A DNA stretch of 64,000 bases, from contig JANRMQ010000001.1 in the NCBI GenBank assembly GCA_040981125.1, positions 987,881 through 1,051,880 of the forward strand. The letters run 5' to 3'. This DNA comes from DASSBQ01 sp040981125. GTDB taxonomy: Bacteria; Nitrospirota; Nitrospiria; Nitrospirales; Nitrospiraceae. Within the stretch, counting starts at the first letter, position 1. Every line of letters starts with the position of its first letter. A model generated the notes under the pieces. The model was given only the letters and a program-made list of their open reading frames with translations. It was not told the origin of the DNA and did no database searches. Shown here piece by piece: positions 51,517 through 60,767 of this stretch. The position numbers were made by a program, and so were the translations under genes.

Positions 51517-53607
51517 TTAGAGCAAACTGAAGTTAACACGAACTCCGCCGAAGATAGACCGGCCGGGTGTTCCGAAATACAGAATTTCTTCATACCGGCG
51601 ATCGAACAGATTATCGACGCGGAGGTAGCCCTGCACCTGCTTGGTGATGTCGTAGGTCGCGGACAGATTCCAGACATCGAAACCCGGCAGCGACTGGGTC
51701 GCCTGCGAGTTATTGAAACGCTGGCCGACGTAACGAAACTCCAGATTCATGCGAAAGGGAACGATCGGCTGATAACTGATGATCGCCGAGTATTGCTGAA
51801 GCGGCCATCGCGGTAACCGGTTATGCGGAGGAGTGGTCATATCCCGAGTCGCCGTATGGGTATACTGACCTTGCACATCGAGGCTTCTCGCCCAGCGCAG
51901 CTCCCGCAGGACATTGGCCTTGATACTGACTTCTACTCCTTTGGCCGTCGTGCTGCCGAAATTCAGCGGACAGAATCCGAACGATCCGGCGATCCCCGCG
52001 CAGGCGACCGGATCGAACGTCGTAATAATTTGATCACGATACCGTGTCCAAAAATAATTCGCGCTCACCGTCACGCGCGCATCAAACAATGTCTGGTCGA
52101 TTCCGATATCGCCTCCCTGGCTCTTTTCAGGACGCAGGTTGGGGTTGCCGAATCCGGGAAAGAAGAGCTGGTTAATCGTCGGGGCATGAAAACCGGTGGC
52201 ATAACTCCCCCTGATTTTGGTACCCGTTTCTCTGTGGAGGTAGCCGGCGGTAAATCGGTACGTCGTTGCGCCGCCGAATACATTGTATTCGTCCTGGCGG
52301 ATTCCGGCCGTTCCGAAGACTCTGTTCCAGAGATTGAGCTGCGCGTCGGCGAAGCCGGCATTGGACGCCACCCGCCTGTCCGAAAATGAGCCGACGTTGT
52401 CGCCGATCATCTCCCGGTACTGATACCCCGCGGTCACGGACAATGGCTTGATGATCTGAAAGTTGTTTTGCCATTCGATCCGATTGCTGTACGTACGAAT
52501 ATCCGTGGCGAACTGAAACGGGACGCCGGTCTGCCCGGTGAAGATGTCGCGAAAGAAGGTCCCGTCCTGCGTCGTTAAATTGTCCGTGGCCCTGGCCGCG
52601 GTGATTCTCGTCGACCACCACTTTGTAATCGGCTGAGAATAGTTCCCCGAATAGACGAATTGGTTGCTGCGAGTTCCGGCTCCCAGCACATCGGCCGGAT
52701 TCGTTCCGTTGAACCCGTCAAATTTCGTAAAACTGTTCAGCCATCGAATATCGAATTCCAGTCGGCCTTTCGTCGGGAGATTCCAGCCGAATCGGCCGGA
52801 TCCCTGCCAGTTACGCAACCCGTCCATTTCCGAAGCTCCCCGCCGGTAATTGATGGCTGAGACACTGGAAATATCCCAGCGGCTCAAGGTGGCCGACCAG
52901 TCAAACGCGCCTTTCTGACCGCTGATCGTTCCGCCTTCGCGAAGCGAATTGTATGAACCGTATTCCAGGAATCCTCCGATCGAGAGAGGCCCGCGGCCGC
53001 GCTTGGTTGTAATGTTAATCACGCCGCCCATCGCGTCGGATCCCCATAACATGCTTTGATTGCCGCGGAGGATCTCGACGCGTTCGATGTTGTCGGTTGT
53101 GAGGAAGGCGAAATCGTACGCTCCGTCGGTCGCGCTGTTGACGATGGCGCCATCGATCAAGACCAACACTTGCTCGGCCGTGGACCCGCGCATACGAACA
53201 TTGGTCGTCGCGCCCTGCCCTCCGCTGGAAAACACGGCCATGCCCGTTGCAAGCCGCAGCGCCTCCGAAACGGTCTTAAGATTGCGCCGGTGCATCTCTT
53301 CACCCGTGATCACTTCGACGGCGCTGGTGACGTGACTCACCGGTTGCCTGCTCTTAGTGGCGCTGATGACCACTTCTTCGGTTTCCTCAAGCTTCGCCTC
53401 GCCGGAGGCCTGATCGGTCGGAGAAGAACTGGTCGAAGGCGGCGCTTCGGAGGCCGTTTGTTGCGTCTCGGCTTCCTGTTTGCCGTCTTCAGCCGACGTA
53501 TCCTTCACTTCGGCGAACCCGATGCTCGAACAGAGTGCCCACACCAGAACGCTGCTTACCCCGGCACACCAATAACGACCGGGTCTTGCATGACGCACCT
53601 CTCGCAT
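51517..53607 (-). CDS. btuB: TonB-dependent receptor, vitamin B12 transporter type
   Basis: 696 residues. Signal sequence (YWCAGVSSVLVWALCSSIGFAE), a TonB box-like segment (EEVVISATKS near residue 80), plug domain (HVTSAVEVITGEEMHRRNLK, GAYDFAFLTTDNIERVEI, GSDAMGGVINITTKRGRG) and barrel ending in VRVNFSLL. Assignment to cobalamin rests on the cobalamin riboswitch directly upstream (53645-53800) rather than on the protein alone. The ATG at 53607 has AAGGGAGG upstream, which can be paired by CCCTT, consistent with riboswitch control of translation. Confidence 0.82.
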   Translation of the reverse strand: MREVRHARPGRYWCAGVSSVLVWALCSSIGFAEVKDTSAEDGKQEAETQQTASEAPPSTSSSPTDQASGEAKLEETEEVVISATKSRQPVSHVTSAVEVITGEEMHRRNLKTVSEALRLATGMAVFSSGGQGATTNVRMRGSTAEQVLVLIDGAIVNSATDGAYDFAFLTTDNIERVEILRGNQSMLWGSDAMGGVINITTKRGRGPLSIGGFLEYGSYNSLREGGTISGQKGAFDWSATLSRWDISSVSAINYRRGASEMDGLRNWQGSGRFGWNLPTKGRLEFDIRWLNSFTKFDGFNGTNPADVLGAGTRSNQFVYSGNYSQPITKWWSTRITAARATDNLTTQDGTFFRDIFTGQTGVPFQFATDIRTYSNRIEWQNNFQIIKPLSVTAGYQYREMIGDNVGSFSDRRVASNAGFADAQLNLWNRVFGTAGIRQDEYNVFGGATTYRFTAGYLHRETGTKIRGSYATGFHAPTINQLFFPGFGNPNLRPEKSQGGDIGIDQTLFDARVTVSANYFWTRYRDQIITTFDPVACAGIAGSFGFCPLNFGSTTAKGVEVSIKANVLRELRWARSLDVQGQYTHTATRDMTTPPHNRLPRWPLQQYSAIISYQPIVPFRMNLEFRYVGQRFNNSQATQSLPGFDVWNLSATYDITKQVQGYLRVDNLFDRRYEEILYFGTPGRSIFGGVRVNFSLL

Positions 53608-53644
53608 TGCTACCTCCCTTTAGCTCGAAGGGCGATACGACACG

Positions 53645-53800
53645 TTCCGTCAGTCGGGTCTCCTGACTCGCGGATCATCGATCGGCCGCGCCTTCCCAAG
53701 TGCCGAAGCACCCAGTGGCATTCAGGCGGACGCTCTCCCCGCTTACAGTGGCGGCACCGTGATGGCTTTGCACCATCTTCCCCGGCGCTGACGATGCGCT
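53645..53800 (-). promoter_or_regulatory. cobalamin riboswitch upstream of btuB
   Basis: Minus strand shows the core of the cobalamin riboswitch: GGTGCAAAGCCATCACGGTG, then GCCGCCACTGTAAGCGGGG (B12 box context), GCCACTGGGTGCTTCGGCAC, GGGAAGGC and AGTCAGGAGACCCGACT. P1 can form from CGTCAG (53788-53793) and CTGACG (53649-53654). Downstream the AAGGGAGG ribosome-binding site of btuB can pair with CCCTT (53628-53632), a translational off-state. Confidence 0.85.
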
Positions 53801-53832
53801 TTGCTCTTCTGCTCCTTAAGAACTCTTTCTCA

Positions 53833-53861
53833 ATTATGCGTGTGTACCACTCTCCCGTCAG
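53833..53861 (-). promoter_or_regulatory. promoter of the btuB riboswitch transcript
   Basis: CTGACG (53856-53861), 17-base spacer, CATAAT (53833-53838). It lies immediately upstream of the riboswitch aptamer. Confidence 0.45.
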
Positions 53862-53862
53862 G

Positions 53863-53961
53863 TCACACGGTTGGGCGACATGCCTCTCGTCTCATGGACC
53901 GAACACGACGCAGGATCATGACCACGTTCATATTGCCCATGCACACGATACAGATTTGCAT
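53863..53961 (-). CDS. 32-codon frame between two cobalamin riboswitches
   Basis: ATG at 53961 with GAGGA seven bases upstream; MQICIVCMGNMNVVMILRRV... ends at TGA 53863-53865. It is rich in Met, Cys and Arg, with no known domain. It lies downstream of the orphan riboswitch and its terminator. It may be a small B12-responsive protein, a leader peptide, or chance. Confidence 0.35.
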   Translation of the reverse strand: MQICIVCMGNMNVVMILRRVRSMRREACRPTV

Positions 53962-54120
53962 GAGAACTTCCTCGTTTCAGCGACCGGGAACATGGAATCG
54001 ATGGTCCGGCGGGCGGGCTCTCTCGGGAACAACCGTCTATCGGCTTGGCGAACGGTCGCGGGCGCAACAACTCTGATGCCACGGAGACAACCACGCTGTG
54101 CAGGGCGCAATGAGCGCAAA

Positions 54121-54164
54121 TAAAAAATCCCCGGGGTCGATTGGTACATGCGACCTCGAGGATT
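54121..54164 (-). terminator. intrinsic terminator of the second riboswitch
   Basis: A 14-base stem (AATCCTCGAGGTCG at 54151-54164 with CGACCCCGGGGATT at 54126-54139, one mismatch) ends in TTTTTT. It lies about 40 bases after the aptamer and would be the expression platform. Confidence 0.7.
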
Positions 54165-54204
54165 ACTCCCGCTCTCCTCACGCTTCTCTTCACCCCCCGG
54201 AAGA

Positions 54205-54372
54205 TCAGCGGTCTTCAACTCCGATCAGGTCTTCTGACTTCTGGTTCATCCAACGCCGACGTCTTCCCGTTCGCGAATACGAACAGTGACAGGTATGGTC
54301 GGCGGTGTCCCCAGTTACAGCGGCGGGACCGTGAGGGACTTGCACCCTCTTCCCTTGAATCGAAGCGCTATG
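54205..54372 (-). promoter_or_regulatory. second cobalamin riboswitch, orphan
   Basis: Minus strand: AGGGAAGAGGGTGCAAGTCC, CTCACGGTCCCGCCGCTGTAACTGGGGA, a stem-loop, AACGGGAAGACG and AAGTCAGAAGACCTGATCGG. The TTCAA/TTGAA ends can form P1. Its own promoter (54381-54410) and terminator (54121-54164) are present, but only a 32-codon frame and the first riboswitch lie downstream, not a normal gene. Confidence 0.8.
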
Positions 54373-54380
54373 TGACGCGC

Positions 54381-54410
54381 ACACTAGAGGAGAACGATTT
54401 GTCATGTCAA
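54381..54410 (-). promoter_or_regulatory. sigma70 promoter of the orphan riboswitch
   Basis: TTGACA (54405-54410), 18-base spacer, TAGTGT (54381-54386) on the minus strand, directed at the second cobalamin aptamer. Confidence 0.6.
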
Positions 54411-54581
54411 GGCCGGAGTGCGGTGCAACAGCGTCGCTGAGAACGTCGATGATTCGCCGGTCTTGATAAGTCCGCTCGCTTCACAAACAAATCGAATGCC
54501 CATCAAGTCGCGGCATGACGTGGAGACACAGTGGAAACGGACGCTCCTGGGTGGTATGGTGCGTGCGCCCGCGGGGAAACC

Positions 54582-55454
54582 ATGAACATGAAGTTGAACC
54601 GGCGCCAATTGCTTCGGGCGGCTGTGGGCGGACTCGCGAACGCCATTGTCGCGCCGTCAACACCATCCCAAGCCGGATCCCACACCTTGCGCATTGCATT
54701 GCTTCATCTCGCTCCCCGACCCGCTGAATTAACGCACAATCGCCGCCTGCTTGAACATGCCCTCGTGACTGCGGCAAACCGGCGCGCCGCATGGATTCTC
54801 ACACCTGAGCTCTGTATCACCGGCTACACCTTCGCCGACACGATCGGTACGGATTGGATTTTGCCCCACCCCGATCCATGGATGAAGAACATCGCCGATC
54901 TGATTGCACGTCTGAACGTCACCGTTTTCATGTCGGTCCCCGAACGCGATCCGCACACGCAGAACCTTCACAATTCCGTCTGTGTCATCGCCCCCGATGG
55001 GTCTTTCATAGGCTGTCATCGCAAGATTAATACGCTGCGAGTCGGGTCGGAGTCCTGGTCGACTCCCGGAGAACGTGTCACCCCGTTTCGAGTTCCCCCG
55101 CTCGATCGTGTCGGGATTCTTATTTGCGCCGATGCATTTTCCCCTCACATCGCGAAGCGTCTTCACGCAGAGGGAGCCCAACTTTTAGTGTCGTCAGCCG
55201 CCTGGGCTCCGGGCCTCCATGGTCCGAATGGCGAGTGGGAGCGATGTACGAGCGATACCGGCTTGCCGCTTCTTGTGTGCAATCGGACAGGGCGCGATCG
55301 AACACTCGATTTCACGAACGCCGAGAGTGTCGTCGTGAAGGACGGCCGCCGGCTGATGTCGATGTCCTCGCCGCAATCTGCAATCTTTATCATCGACTGG
55401 GACGTAACGGCGCACAACGTGATCACCACAGAGTATGAAAGCATTGCGCTGTGA
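54582..55454 (+). CDS. exported carbon-nitrogen hydrolase (nitrilase superfamily)
   Basis: 290 residues from ATG 54582. The N-terminus has a twin-arginine-like motif (NRRQLLRAAVGG) followed by Ala-rich sequence, suggesting Tat export. The nitrilase triad is present: Glu in ILTPELCITGYTF, Lys in CHRKINTLRVG and Cys in ILICADAFSPH. Superfamily members hydrolyse amides, nitriles or N-acyl groups; the substrate is unknown. The gene is divergent from the riboswitch region, and its first bases lie about 170 bases from the orphan riboswitch promoter. Confidence 0.78.
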   Translation: MNMKLNRRQLLRAAVGGLANAIVAPSTPSQAGSHTLRIALLHLAPRPAELTHNRRLLEHALVTAANRRAAWILTPELCITGYTFADTIGTDWILPHPDPWMKNIADLIARLNVTVFMSVPERDPHTQNLHNSVCVIAPDGSFIGCHRKINTLRVGSESWSTPGERVTPFRVPPLDRVGILICADAFSPHIAKRLHAEGAQLLVSSAAWAPGLHGPNGEWERCTSDTGLPLLVCNRTGRDRTLDFTNAESVVVKDGRRLMSMSSPQSAIFIIDWDVTAHNVITTEYESIAL

Positions 55455-55814
55455 ACCGGCCGCGCACCACATTTCCCCGCGTATAGCCCCTATTGAAGCA
55501 AGCTTGCCGCCGGTTCGTAAATTCTCATCCCAGATTCCGACCGAGGTGTGGAAGTCCGGGTCTTGCCCGTCTTTCTCATAAAGGCCTCATTGCCCGGCCC
55601 CCTCATTCTGAGGGCGCGGGCAGCGCTGCGGGAGCCGGGGTGGTGCCCCACTCCGCCTCCCAATGCATCCTTCGCCTGTTCCAGCCGGTTCCTCCAAACC
55701 ATAGAATCTTCGGCACCTGGAAAGTAAACATTCCCTTCCTTCCATCGCCCGGCTAGGATCGCGCCTTGGCTGACTACTTGACCATGCGAGCGAGCGTAAT
55801 ACAGGACCTGCCAT
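55455..55814 (+). other. 360-base intergenic region before the second fecI
   Basis: No gene supported. The stretch is GC-rich with several small minus frames and a repeated GGG/CCC pattern; a TTGACC near 55780 lacks a -10 at a good distance. I see no Fur box. Confidence 0.3.
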
Positions 55815-56327
55815 ATGACTAATTTTACTGCTGCAGAGCGATTCTCGGTCTTCGGCGAGTACTATGATGAGCTCGTCACATATCTCACGGCCAAGCTGCG
55901 GTCCCGCGACCAGGCTATGGACGTGGCGCAGGAAACCTATCTGCGGGTGCTGGCCCGGGAGTCATCTCAGCCCATCCTCCAACCACGGGCCTTCCTGTAC
56001 AGAACCGCACTGAATCTCTCGATCGATTTGTTCCGCAAACGCAGGCAGCAAGCCGAAGAAACCTTGGATTCCGACGGCATCCAGGACTTTTTGACGATGC
56101 CGGCCGATCAGGAACGAATCATTGAGTCCCGCCAACAGGTGCGCATCCTCTATGGCGCGATCCTGGAGCTGCCGCCCAAGTGCCGGCAGGTCTTTCTCCT
56201 CCATAAGTTCAAAGAGCGCTCCCATGCGCAGATTGCAGAGGACCTGGGCATTTCAAAAAGCATGGTGGAAAAGCACATCATCAAGGCAATGACCCATTGC
56301 CGGAATCGATTGGGTGAAAACGCCTAA
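55815..56327 (+). CDS. FecI-like ECF sigma factor, second copy
   Basis: 170 residues: region 2 (FGEYYDELVTYLTAKLRSRDQAMDVAQETYLRVL, FLYRTALNLSIDLFRKRR) and region 4 (LPPKCRQVFLLHKFKERSHAQIAEDLGISKSMVEKHIIKAMTHCR). Same type as the sigma factor at 41700-42203 but clearly divergent in sequence. It is followed by fecR (56512) and an STN-containing receptor (57814), a second surface-signalling iron uptake unit. Confidence 0.88.
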   Translation: MTNFTAAERFSVFGEYYDELVTYLTAKLRSRDQAMDVAQETYLRVLARESSQPILQPRAFLYRTALNLSIDLFRKRRQQAEETLDSDGIQDFLTMPADQERIIESRQQVRILYGAILELPPKCRQVFLLHKFKERSHAQIAEDLGISKSMVEKHIIKAMTHCRNRLGENA

Positions 56328-56511
56328 TCCACGAGCGCCTTCGGACGCCGTGCACGGCCCGTCCCTTGCCCTGCCCCTCATTATCCTTCTCAGCTGAGGG
56401 TCAGGTTCCTCATACTCTGATTCGTCCTACCAACTGAAGTGTCTTTGGATCCGGCTGCCTGTTGCGCCGGATTGAACCATCACGGCATAGTAGCGCCGAG
56501 CCCGAACCGAC

Positions 56512-57564
56512 ATGGTGCATGATCACGACGAACCGCCGGCCCCTTCAGCGCGGGAACAAGCCGTCCGATGGATGGTGCGCCTCCGTTCAGGCAGCGCAAC
56601 ACAATTCGACCAGGACCAATTTGTCGCGTGGTTGGCTGAAGACCCGGCTCACCGGCAGGAATTCGAGCAACTCGCGGTCATGTGGCGGACGCTGGATGAG
56701 GCCAAACCGTTGCTCGAGACGGAGCTCAGTCGGACCGAAGCGGTCTATCACCCGGATCGGGCCATGCCGCGGCTGCTTCGCTGGCCGCAGGCGGGATGGT
56801 GGCCGCTGACCGCCAGCGCGCTCGCAGCCTGCTTTATCCTGGCCACGACGTGGTGGCTGATGTCGGCCCCCACGACGATTCATTACCAAACCGCGAAAGG
56901 CGAACAACGGATGGTGACCCTTGCCGACGGGTCATCGGTTTTTCTGAACACAGCCTCCGAGATCGTGGCGCGGTTTTCGGCCCATGAACGGTTGATCGCG
57001 CTCGATCATGGAGAGGCGTGGTTTGAGGTGCGCCACGACGAGGAGCGGCCCTTTCGTGTCCAGGTCGCCAACGGCGTGGTGCAGGATCTCGGCACGCAAT
57101 TTATCGTGAACAGATCGGCCGACAAGGTTCTCGTTTCGGTATTGGAAGGAATCGTCGAAGTCCGCGTGGTCGCGGCGCCCGACTCGCTGCGCGCGGCAAA
57201 GCCGGCCGTGCTCCATCATGACGAGCAAATTTGGTACGACACCGATGGCCGCCTTTCCTCTATCGGCTCGTTCAATCGGTCCACGATCGGTGCATGGCGT
57301 GATGGAAAACTCATTTTCGAGACCCGGCCGCTCGAACAAGTACTGGCCGAAATCGCCCGATACAGGCCCGAGGAAATCCGCATCGTCGATGCCGGTCTCA
57401 AAAGCATTCCGGTGAGCGGCGTGTTCAACATTCGCGACATACACAGCTTCATCCAGGCGCTGCGGGATGCCCTGCCGATACAAGCCACCTGGGTCAATCC
57501 AAAACTGGTCATCCTCGAACGGGCGCCGGCCGCCGCCCCTCCGGCGAAAAGCTCCAGTCGCTGA
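56512..57564 (+). CDS. FecR-type anti-sigma regulator, second copy
   Basis: 350 residues: cytoplasmic sigma-binding N-terminus (SAREQAVRWMVRLRSGSATQ, FVAWLAEDPAHRQEFEQL), a membrane helix (PLTASALAACFILATTWWLM), FecR domain (GEQRMVTLADGSSVFLNT, ALDHGEAWFEVRHDEERPFRV), and a C-terminal STN-like part (PEEIRIVDAGLKSIPVSGVFN). It ends about 40 bases before a Fur-box-like site that precedes the receptor. It follows fecI by 184 bases. Confidence 0.88.
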   Translation: MVHDHDEPPAPSAREQAVRWMVRLRSGSATQFDQDQFVAWLAEDPAHRQEFEQLAVMWRTLDEAKPLLETELSRTEAVYHPDRAMPRLLRWPQAGWWPLTASALAACFILATTWWLMSAPTTIHYQTAKGEQRMVTLADGSSVFLNTASEIVARFSAHERLIALDHGEAWFEVRHDEERPFRVQVANGVVQDLGTQFIVNRSADKVLVSVLEGIVEVRVVAAPDSLRAAKPAVLHHDEQIWYDTDGRLSSIGSFNRSTIGAWRDGKLIFETRPLEQVLAEIARYRPEEIRIVDAGLKSIPVSGVFNIRDIHSFIQALRDALPIQATWVNPKLVILERAPAAAPPAKSSSR

Positions 57565-57602
57565 TCACTGAGCGACGGTTCGCCTCTCCGGACTTTCTCA
57601 CA

Positions 57603-57617
57603 AGAAAATGATTCTCA
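57603..57617 (+). promoter_or_regulatory. Fur-box-like site before the second receptor
   Basis: AGAAAATGATTCTCA matches the 7-1-7 Fur core (tGAtAATnATTaTCa) at 11 of 14 positions. It lies between the second fecR and its receptor gene, about 200 bases before the chosen start. A CGTCTTA element (57645-57651) follows, also present before the first receptor. Confidence 0.5.
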
Positions 57618-57813
57618 CTACGTCAGGTTCCCAGGGCCACATTTCGTCTTAGCTATCGTATGTCGGCATTGAGCGCCCCGCGGGCACGGGGAATCGACGC
57701 TGCGTATCGTGACGAGTCGCAACACTCGCCGAGTCCGATCCGGACCACATGCACATCGCCGGCGGCCACATGAGCGACATGGGAATCGTTCACTTCGCAA
57801 CCAGGGGGAGAGG

Positions 57814-60591
57814 ATGCGCCACAAGATCAGGAAGCACCGGGAAAAGCCAATGGGCGAAGCGGCCCTACGCCGCATTCAAGCCGCTGTTGCCGCAGCGGCC
57901 GATACGGTCGGGGGATATGATCGGAAACGATTCGCATGGGGCTTCATCGTCAGTCTCTCGGCTTTGGCCTTGGGGACGTATCATCCCGCGATGGCGCAAG
58001 ACAAGGCATGGCAGGATTGGAAGCAAGGGCGTCATGAACCCAACCGGGACGAGCTGGACTTTCGCGATACTGCGACGGCAGGGCGAAGCGCATCGGACTT
58101 GGCCGGACGCGCGAGCCGAATCCCCGACTACGATCGCGGCGCAGCCCCGCCCATCCGGGTCGCAGCCAATGAAGAGCCGCCGGGGGGATCAAAACAGCCC
58201 TTTGACGTCCCGGAGGGCGACTTGGAAGGAGCCCTGCTGGACTTTTCCCGCCAGGCGAACCTGCAGATCCTCTACTCATCCGAATTGGTCACCGGCCTCC
58301 GGAGTCGCGGCGTACAAGGCGACTATACGCCGGATGATGCGCTCATCCGCCTGTTGGGCGATACCGGGCTTGAATACCGCTACTCCAATCCCAGCACGAT
58401 CACGCTCCACCGCACAGACTCGCAGGGCGTAGCCGCAGGCGCGGCCGCAGCCGCTGGAGCGGCGGCGGCATCCCAGGCGCAGCCATCGAAGTCCGTCAAA
58501 GTGCCGGAAGTCGTCGTCAAGGACGTGGTGGACCGAACTCCGGCCAACGATCCCGCCGAGGGGTACAAGGCCGACTATTCGTCGACGGTGACCCGCAGCC
58601 AGATGTCCATCGACGAGAATCCGACTTCCGTGGGCATCGTCACACGAGATCTGATCAAGGACACTCTGGCCCGCACGCAGAACGACGCCTTCGAAGCCGT
58701 AAGCGGCGTATCCCGCGGGAGTTCCCGTATGGGGCGAGGCGAAGGCATTTTTATCCGAGGGTTTGAAGCCTGTGGCTTTGACGGAAGCTTCAACGGGATG
58801 AAAGTCAATGGCTTGCCGACTGATTGCGTGTTTGCGCCGGATTGGGGCATCGTCGAACGGTATGAAGTCGTGAAAGGTCCGGCCTCAATCATCGGCGGCG
58901 CCGCCAATCCGGGCGGGATCATCAACCGTATCACCAAGACCCCGCAACGCTACAACTTCACCACGATCGAATCCAATGTCGGCTCCTATGGCTTTGCCCG
59001 AGGCATGATCGACGCCAACGGCGTCATGCCGAATCACGAGGACATTCGAGGTCGAATGGTCTTCGCGATCGAAGACGGGGGAAACTTTATCGACTTCACG
59101 CCCGTCCGGCAATATACCGTCGCCCCGTCCGTCGAGTTCGACCTGTTCAAAGGCGCCGGCAAGTTGCTCATCATCGGCAACTACCAAAAATTCCAGGGCG
59201 CCAGCTATCCCGGCTGGCCGCTCACGACCGATGGAAAAATGTTGGATGTGCCCCGCACGCGAAACTTCGGCGGCGGCGCCGGAGTCGGAGCCTACACCAG
59301 CTATACCGGCTACAACGGCGAACTTCATTACGACCATAAGTTCATCCACGACATCAAACTGTCCGCCAAGGGCAAGGTGTCGAAGTCCGATCTGACCGAT
59401 AAGGTGGTGTACAGCTATAGCTACGGCGGCATTCCCCCGAGCGGCGATTCGTACCTCAACAACGGCTTTCGCCACAACCGGTTCGATACCTATGCGGGCG
59501 AGTTGACGCTCAGCAAGGACTTCACGCTGTTCGGACAGAAGCAAGAGATTCTGGCCGGCGCCGACCATCGCGACATGACGCAGAATTTCTTTCTCGGCTA
59601 TACCTATTTGCCGGAAGGCGCACCACCGATCATCGACAACGTGTTCAATCCAAGAAATGGTATACCGGTGGCGTCCAATTCGTTCTTGACCAGCTTGGCG
59701 ACGACCCCCTTCCGAGCCACTCTCAAACAGACCGGAGTGTTCGCGCAGACGGTGATTCGCCCCTTCGAGCGACTGACCGTCGTCTTGGCGGGACGGCACG
59801 ATGAGGCGGACTCGTCAAATCGGAACACATTGACGGGCATAGAAAACGCCCAGACGCGGTCAGCCTGGACCGGTCGGGCCGGCGCGACGTTGAAAGTCAC
59901 CGACTGGATGAACGTGTATGGCGGCATTCAGCAAGGCTTCGCTCCCCAACCCTTCTTCTTGACCAGGGACAACCAACTCTTGGATCCGCAGAAGAGTCTC
60001 AATTATGAAGTCGGCGCCAGGTGGAACTTTTTCGAAGAACGCCTCCGGATCACCACCTCCGTGTTCCGAACGTATATGGAGAATTCCCCGTCAATCGATC
60101 CCACGGACAATCGGTTTTCGATCGCGATCGGACGGCAGCGCAATCAGGGGGTCGAATTTGACGTGAATGGCCAACTGACTCCGGGCCTGAATCTGAATGC
60201 CGCGGTCACTTTCCTTGATGCAGAGATACGGAGCGACAACCTGAACCCCTCGTTTGTCGGCAGTACTCCATTCCGAGTCCCAAGGGACTATTTTGGACGC
60301 CTTTTCGGGACGTATGAGATCCAGTCCGGGCGGTTGAAAGGCTTCGGCGGCGGCGGAGGCGTCTATTTCACGGGCGGGTATGAGGTGAAGTTGCCCAATG
60401 CGATCAGTACGGACCCGTATCAACGGGTGGATGCCGTCTTCTTTTATCGTGGAAACAAACGGTACGACGTGACCATCAATGTCCGCAATCTGCTCAACCA
60501 AAAATATATTGAGTTTCCCGGTACGCCAAACGCTTATAACCAGTTCGGCGCGCCGATCAGCGTCTTTGCGTCGCTCCGGGTGTTCTTCTAA
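57814..60591 (+). CDS. TonB-dependent siderophore receptor with STN domain, second copy
   Basis: 925 residues from ATG 57814, with GGGGGAGAGG directly upstream. A long N-terminal signal region (hydrophobic WGFIVSLSALALGTYHPAMA), an STN domain (about 165-235, FDVPEGDLEGALLDFSRQA; TGLRSRGVQGDYTPDDALIR), an Ala-rich stretch (GAAAAAGAAAAS), plug domain (VGIVTRDLIKDTLARTQND, EVVKGPASIIGGAANPGGI) and barrel ending SLRVFF. The partner of the fecI-fecR pair just upstream. Substrate unknown, but a hydroxamate or catecholate siderophore is likely. It ends before a strong hairpin. Confidence 0.9.
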   Translation: MRHKIRKHREKPMGEAALRRIQAAVAAAADTVGGYDRKRFAWGFIVSLSALALGTYHPAMAQDKAWQDWKQGRHEPNRDELDFRDTATAGRSASDLAGRASRIPDYDRGAAPPIRVAANEEPPGGSKQPFDVPEGDLEGALLDFSRQANLQILYSSELVTGLRSRGVQGDYTPDDALIRLLGDTGLEYRYSNPSTITLHRTDSQGVAAGAAAAAGAAAASQAQPSKSVKVPEVVVKDVVDRTPANDPAEGYKADYSSTVTRSQMSIDENPTSVGIVTRDLIKDTLARTQNDAFEAVSGVSRGSSRMGRGEGIFIRGFEACGFDGSFNGMKVNGLPTDCVFAPDWGIVERYEVVKGPASIIGGAANPGGIINRITKTPQRYNFTTIESNVGSYGFARGMIDANGVMPNHEDIRGRMVFAIEDGGNFIDFTPVRQYTVAPSVEFDLFKGAGKLLIIGNYQKFQGASYPGWPLTTDGKMLDVPRTRNFGGGAGVGAYTSYTGYNGELHYDHKFIHDIKLSAKGKVSKSDLTDKVVYSYSYGGIPPSGDSYLNNGFRHNRFDTYAGELTLSKDFTLFGQKQEILAGADHRDMTQNFFLGYTYLPEGAPPIIDNVFNPRNGIPVASNSFLTSLATTPFRATLKQTGVFAQTVIRPFERLTVVLAGRHDEADSSNRNTLTGIENAQTRSAWTGRAGATLKVTDWMNVYGGIQQGFAPQPFFLTRDNQLLDPQKSLNYEVGARWNFFEERLRITTSVFRTYMENSPSIDPTDNRFSIAIGRQRNQGVEFDVNGQLTPGLNLNAAVTFLDAEIRSDNLNPSFVGSTPFRVPRDYFGRLFGTYEIQSGRLKGFGGGGGVYFTGGYEVKLPNAISTDPYQRVDAVFFYRGNKRYDVTINVRNLLNQKYIEFPGTPNAYNQFGAPISVFASLRVFF

Positions 60592-60630
60592 CCGCAGGAC
60601 ATCCCCAAAACGTCCGACCTATTTCGCACA

Positions 60631-60669
60631 GAGGCCCAAGTTCTCCGTATGACGGAGAACTTGGGCCTC
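60631..60669. terminator. 18-base-pair perfect hairpin
   Basis: GAGGCCCAAGTTCTCCGT (60631-60648), three-base loop, exact complement 60652-60669. It could end the receptor transcript or the convergent methyltransferase transcript; the T-run is weak in both directions. Confidence 0.7.
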
Positions 60670-60767
60670 CTCCCCAAATCCTCTTTCTCTTCTTTGTTCA
60701 AAATTTCCGGGCTGTATTTTTCAGGCCTTCCAGTCGTTGCTGAATCAACCCGACAGGACGGAGTCGA

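Noticed and set aside
53056..54123. 355-codon plus frame opposite the btuB start and riboswitch
   Set aside because: Antisense to a clear receptor gene and riboswitch; no recognisable domain.
53858..54218. Minus frames of 96-111 codons between the two riboswitches
   Set aside because: They run through the terminator and aptamer and have no domain; only the 32-codon frame has a fitting ribosome-binding site.
55490..55814. Minus frames before the second fecI
   Set aside because: No domain and no start signal; they mirror the GC-rich composition.
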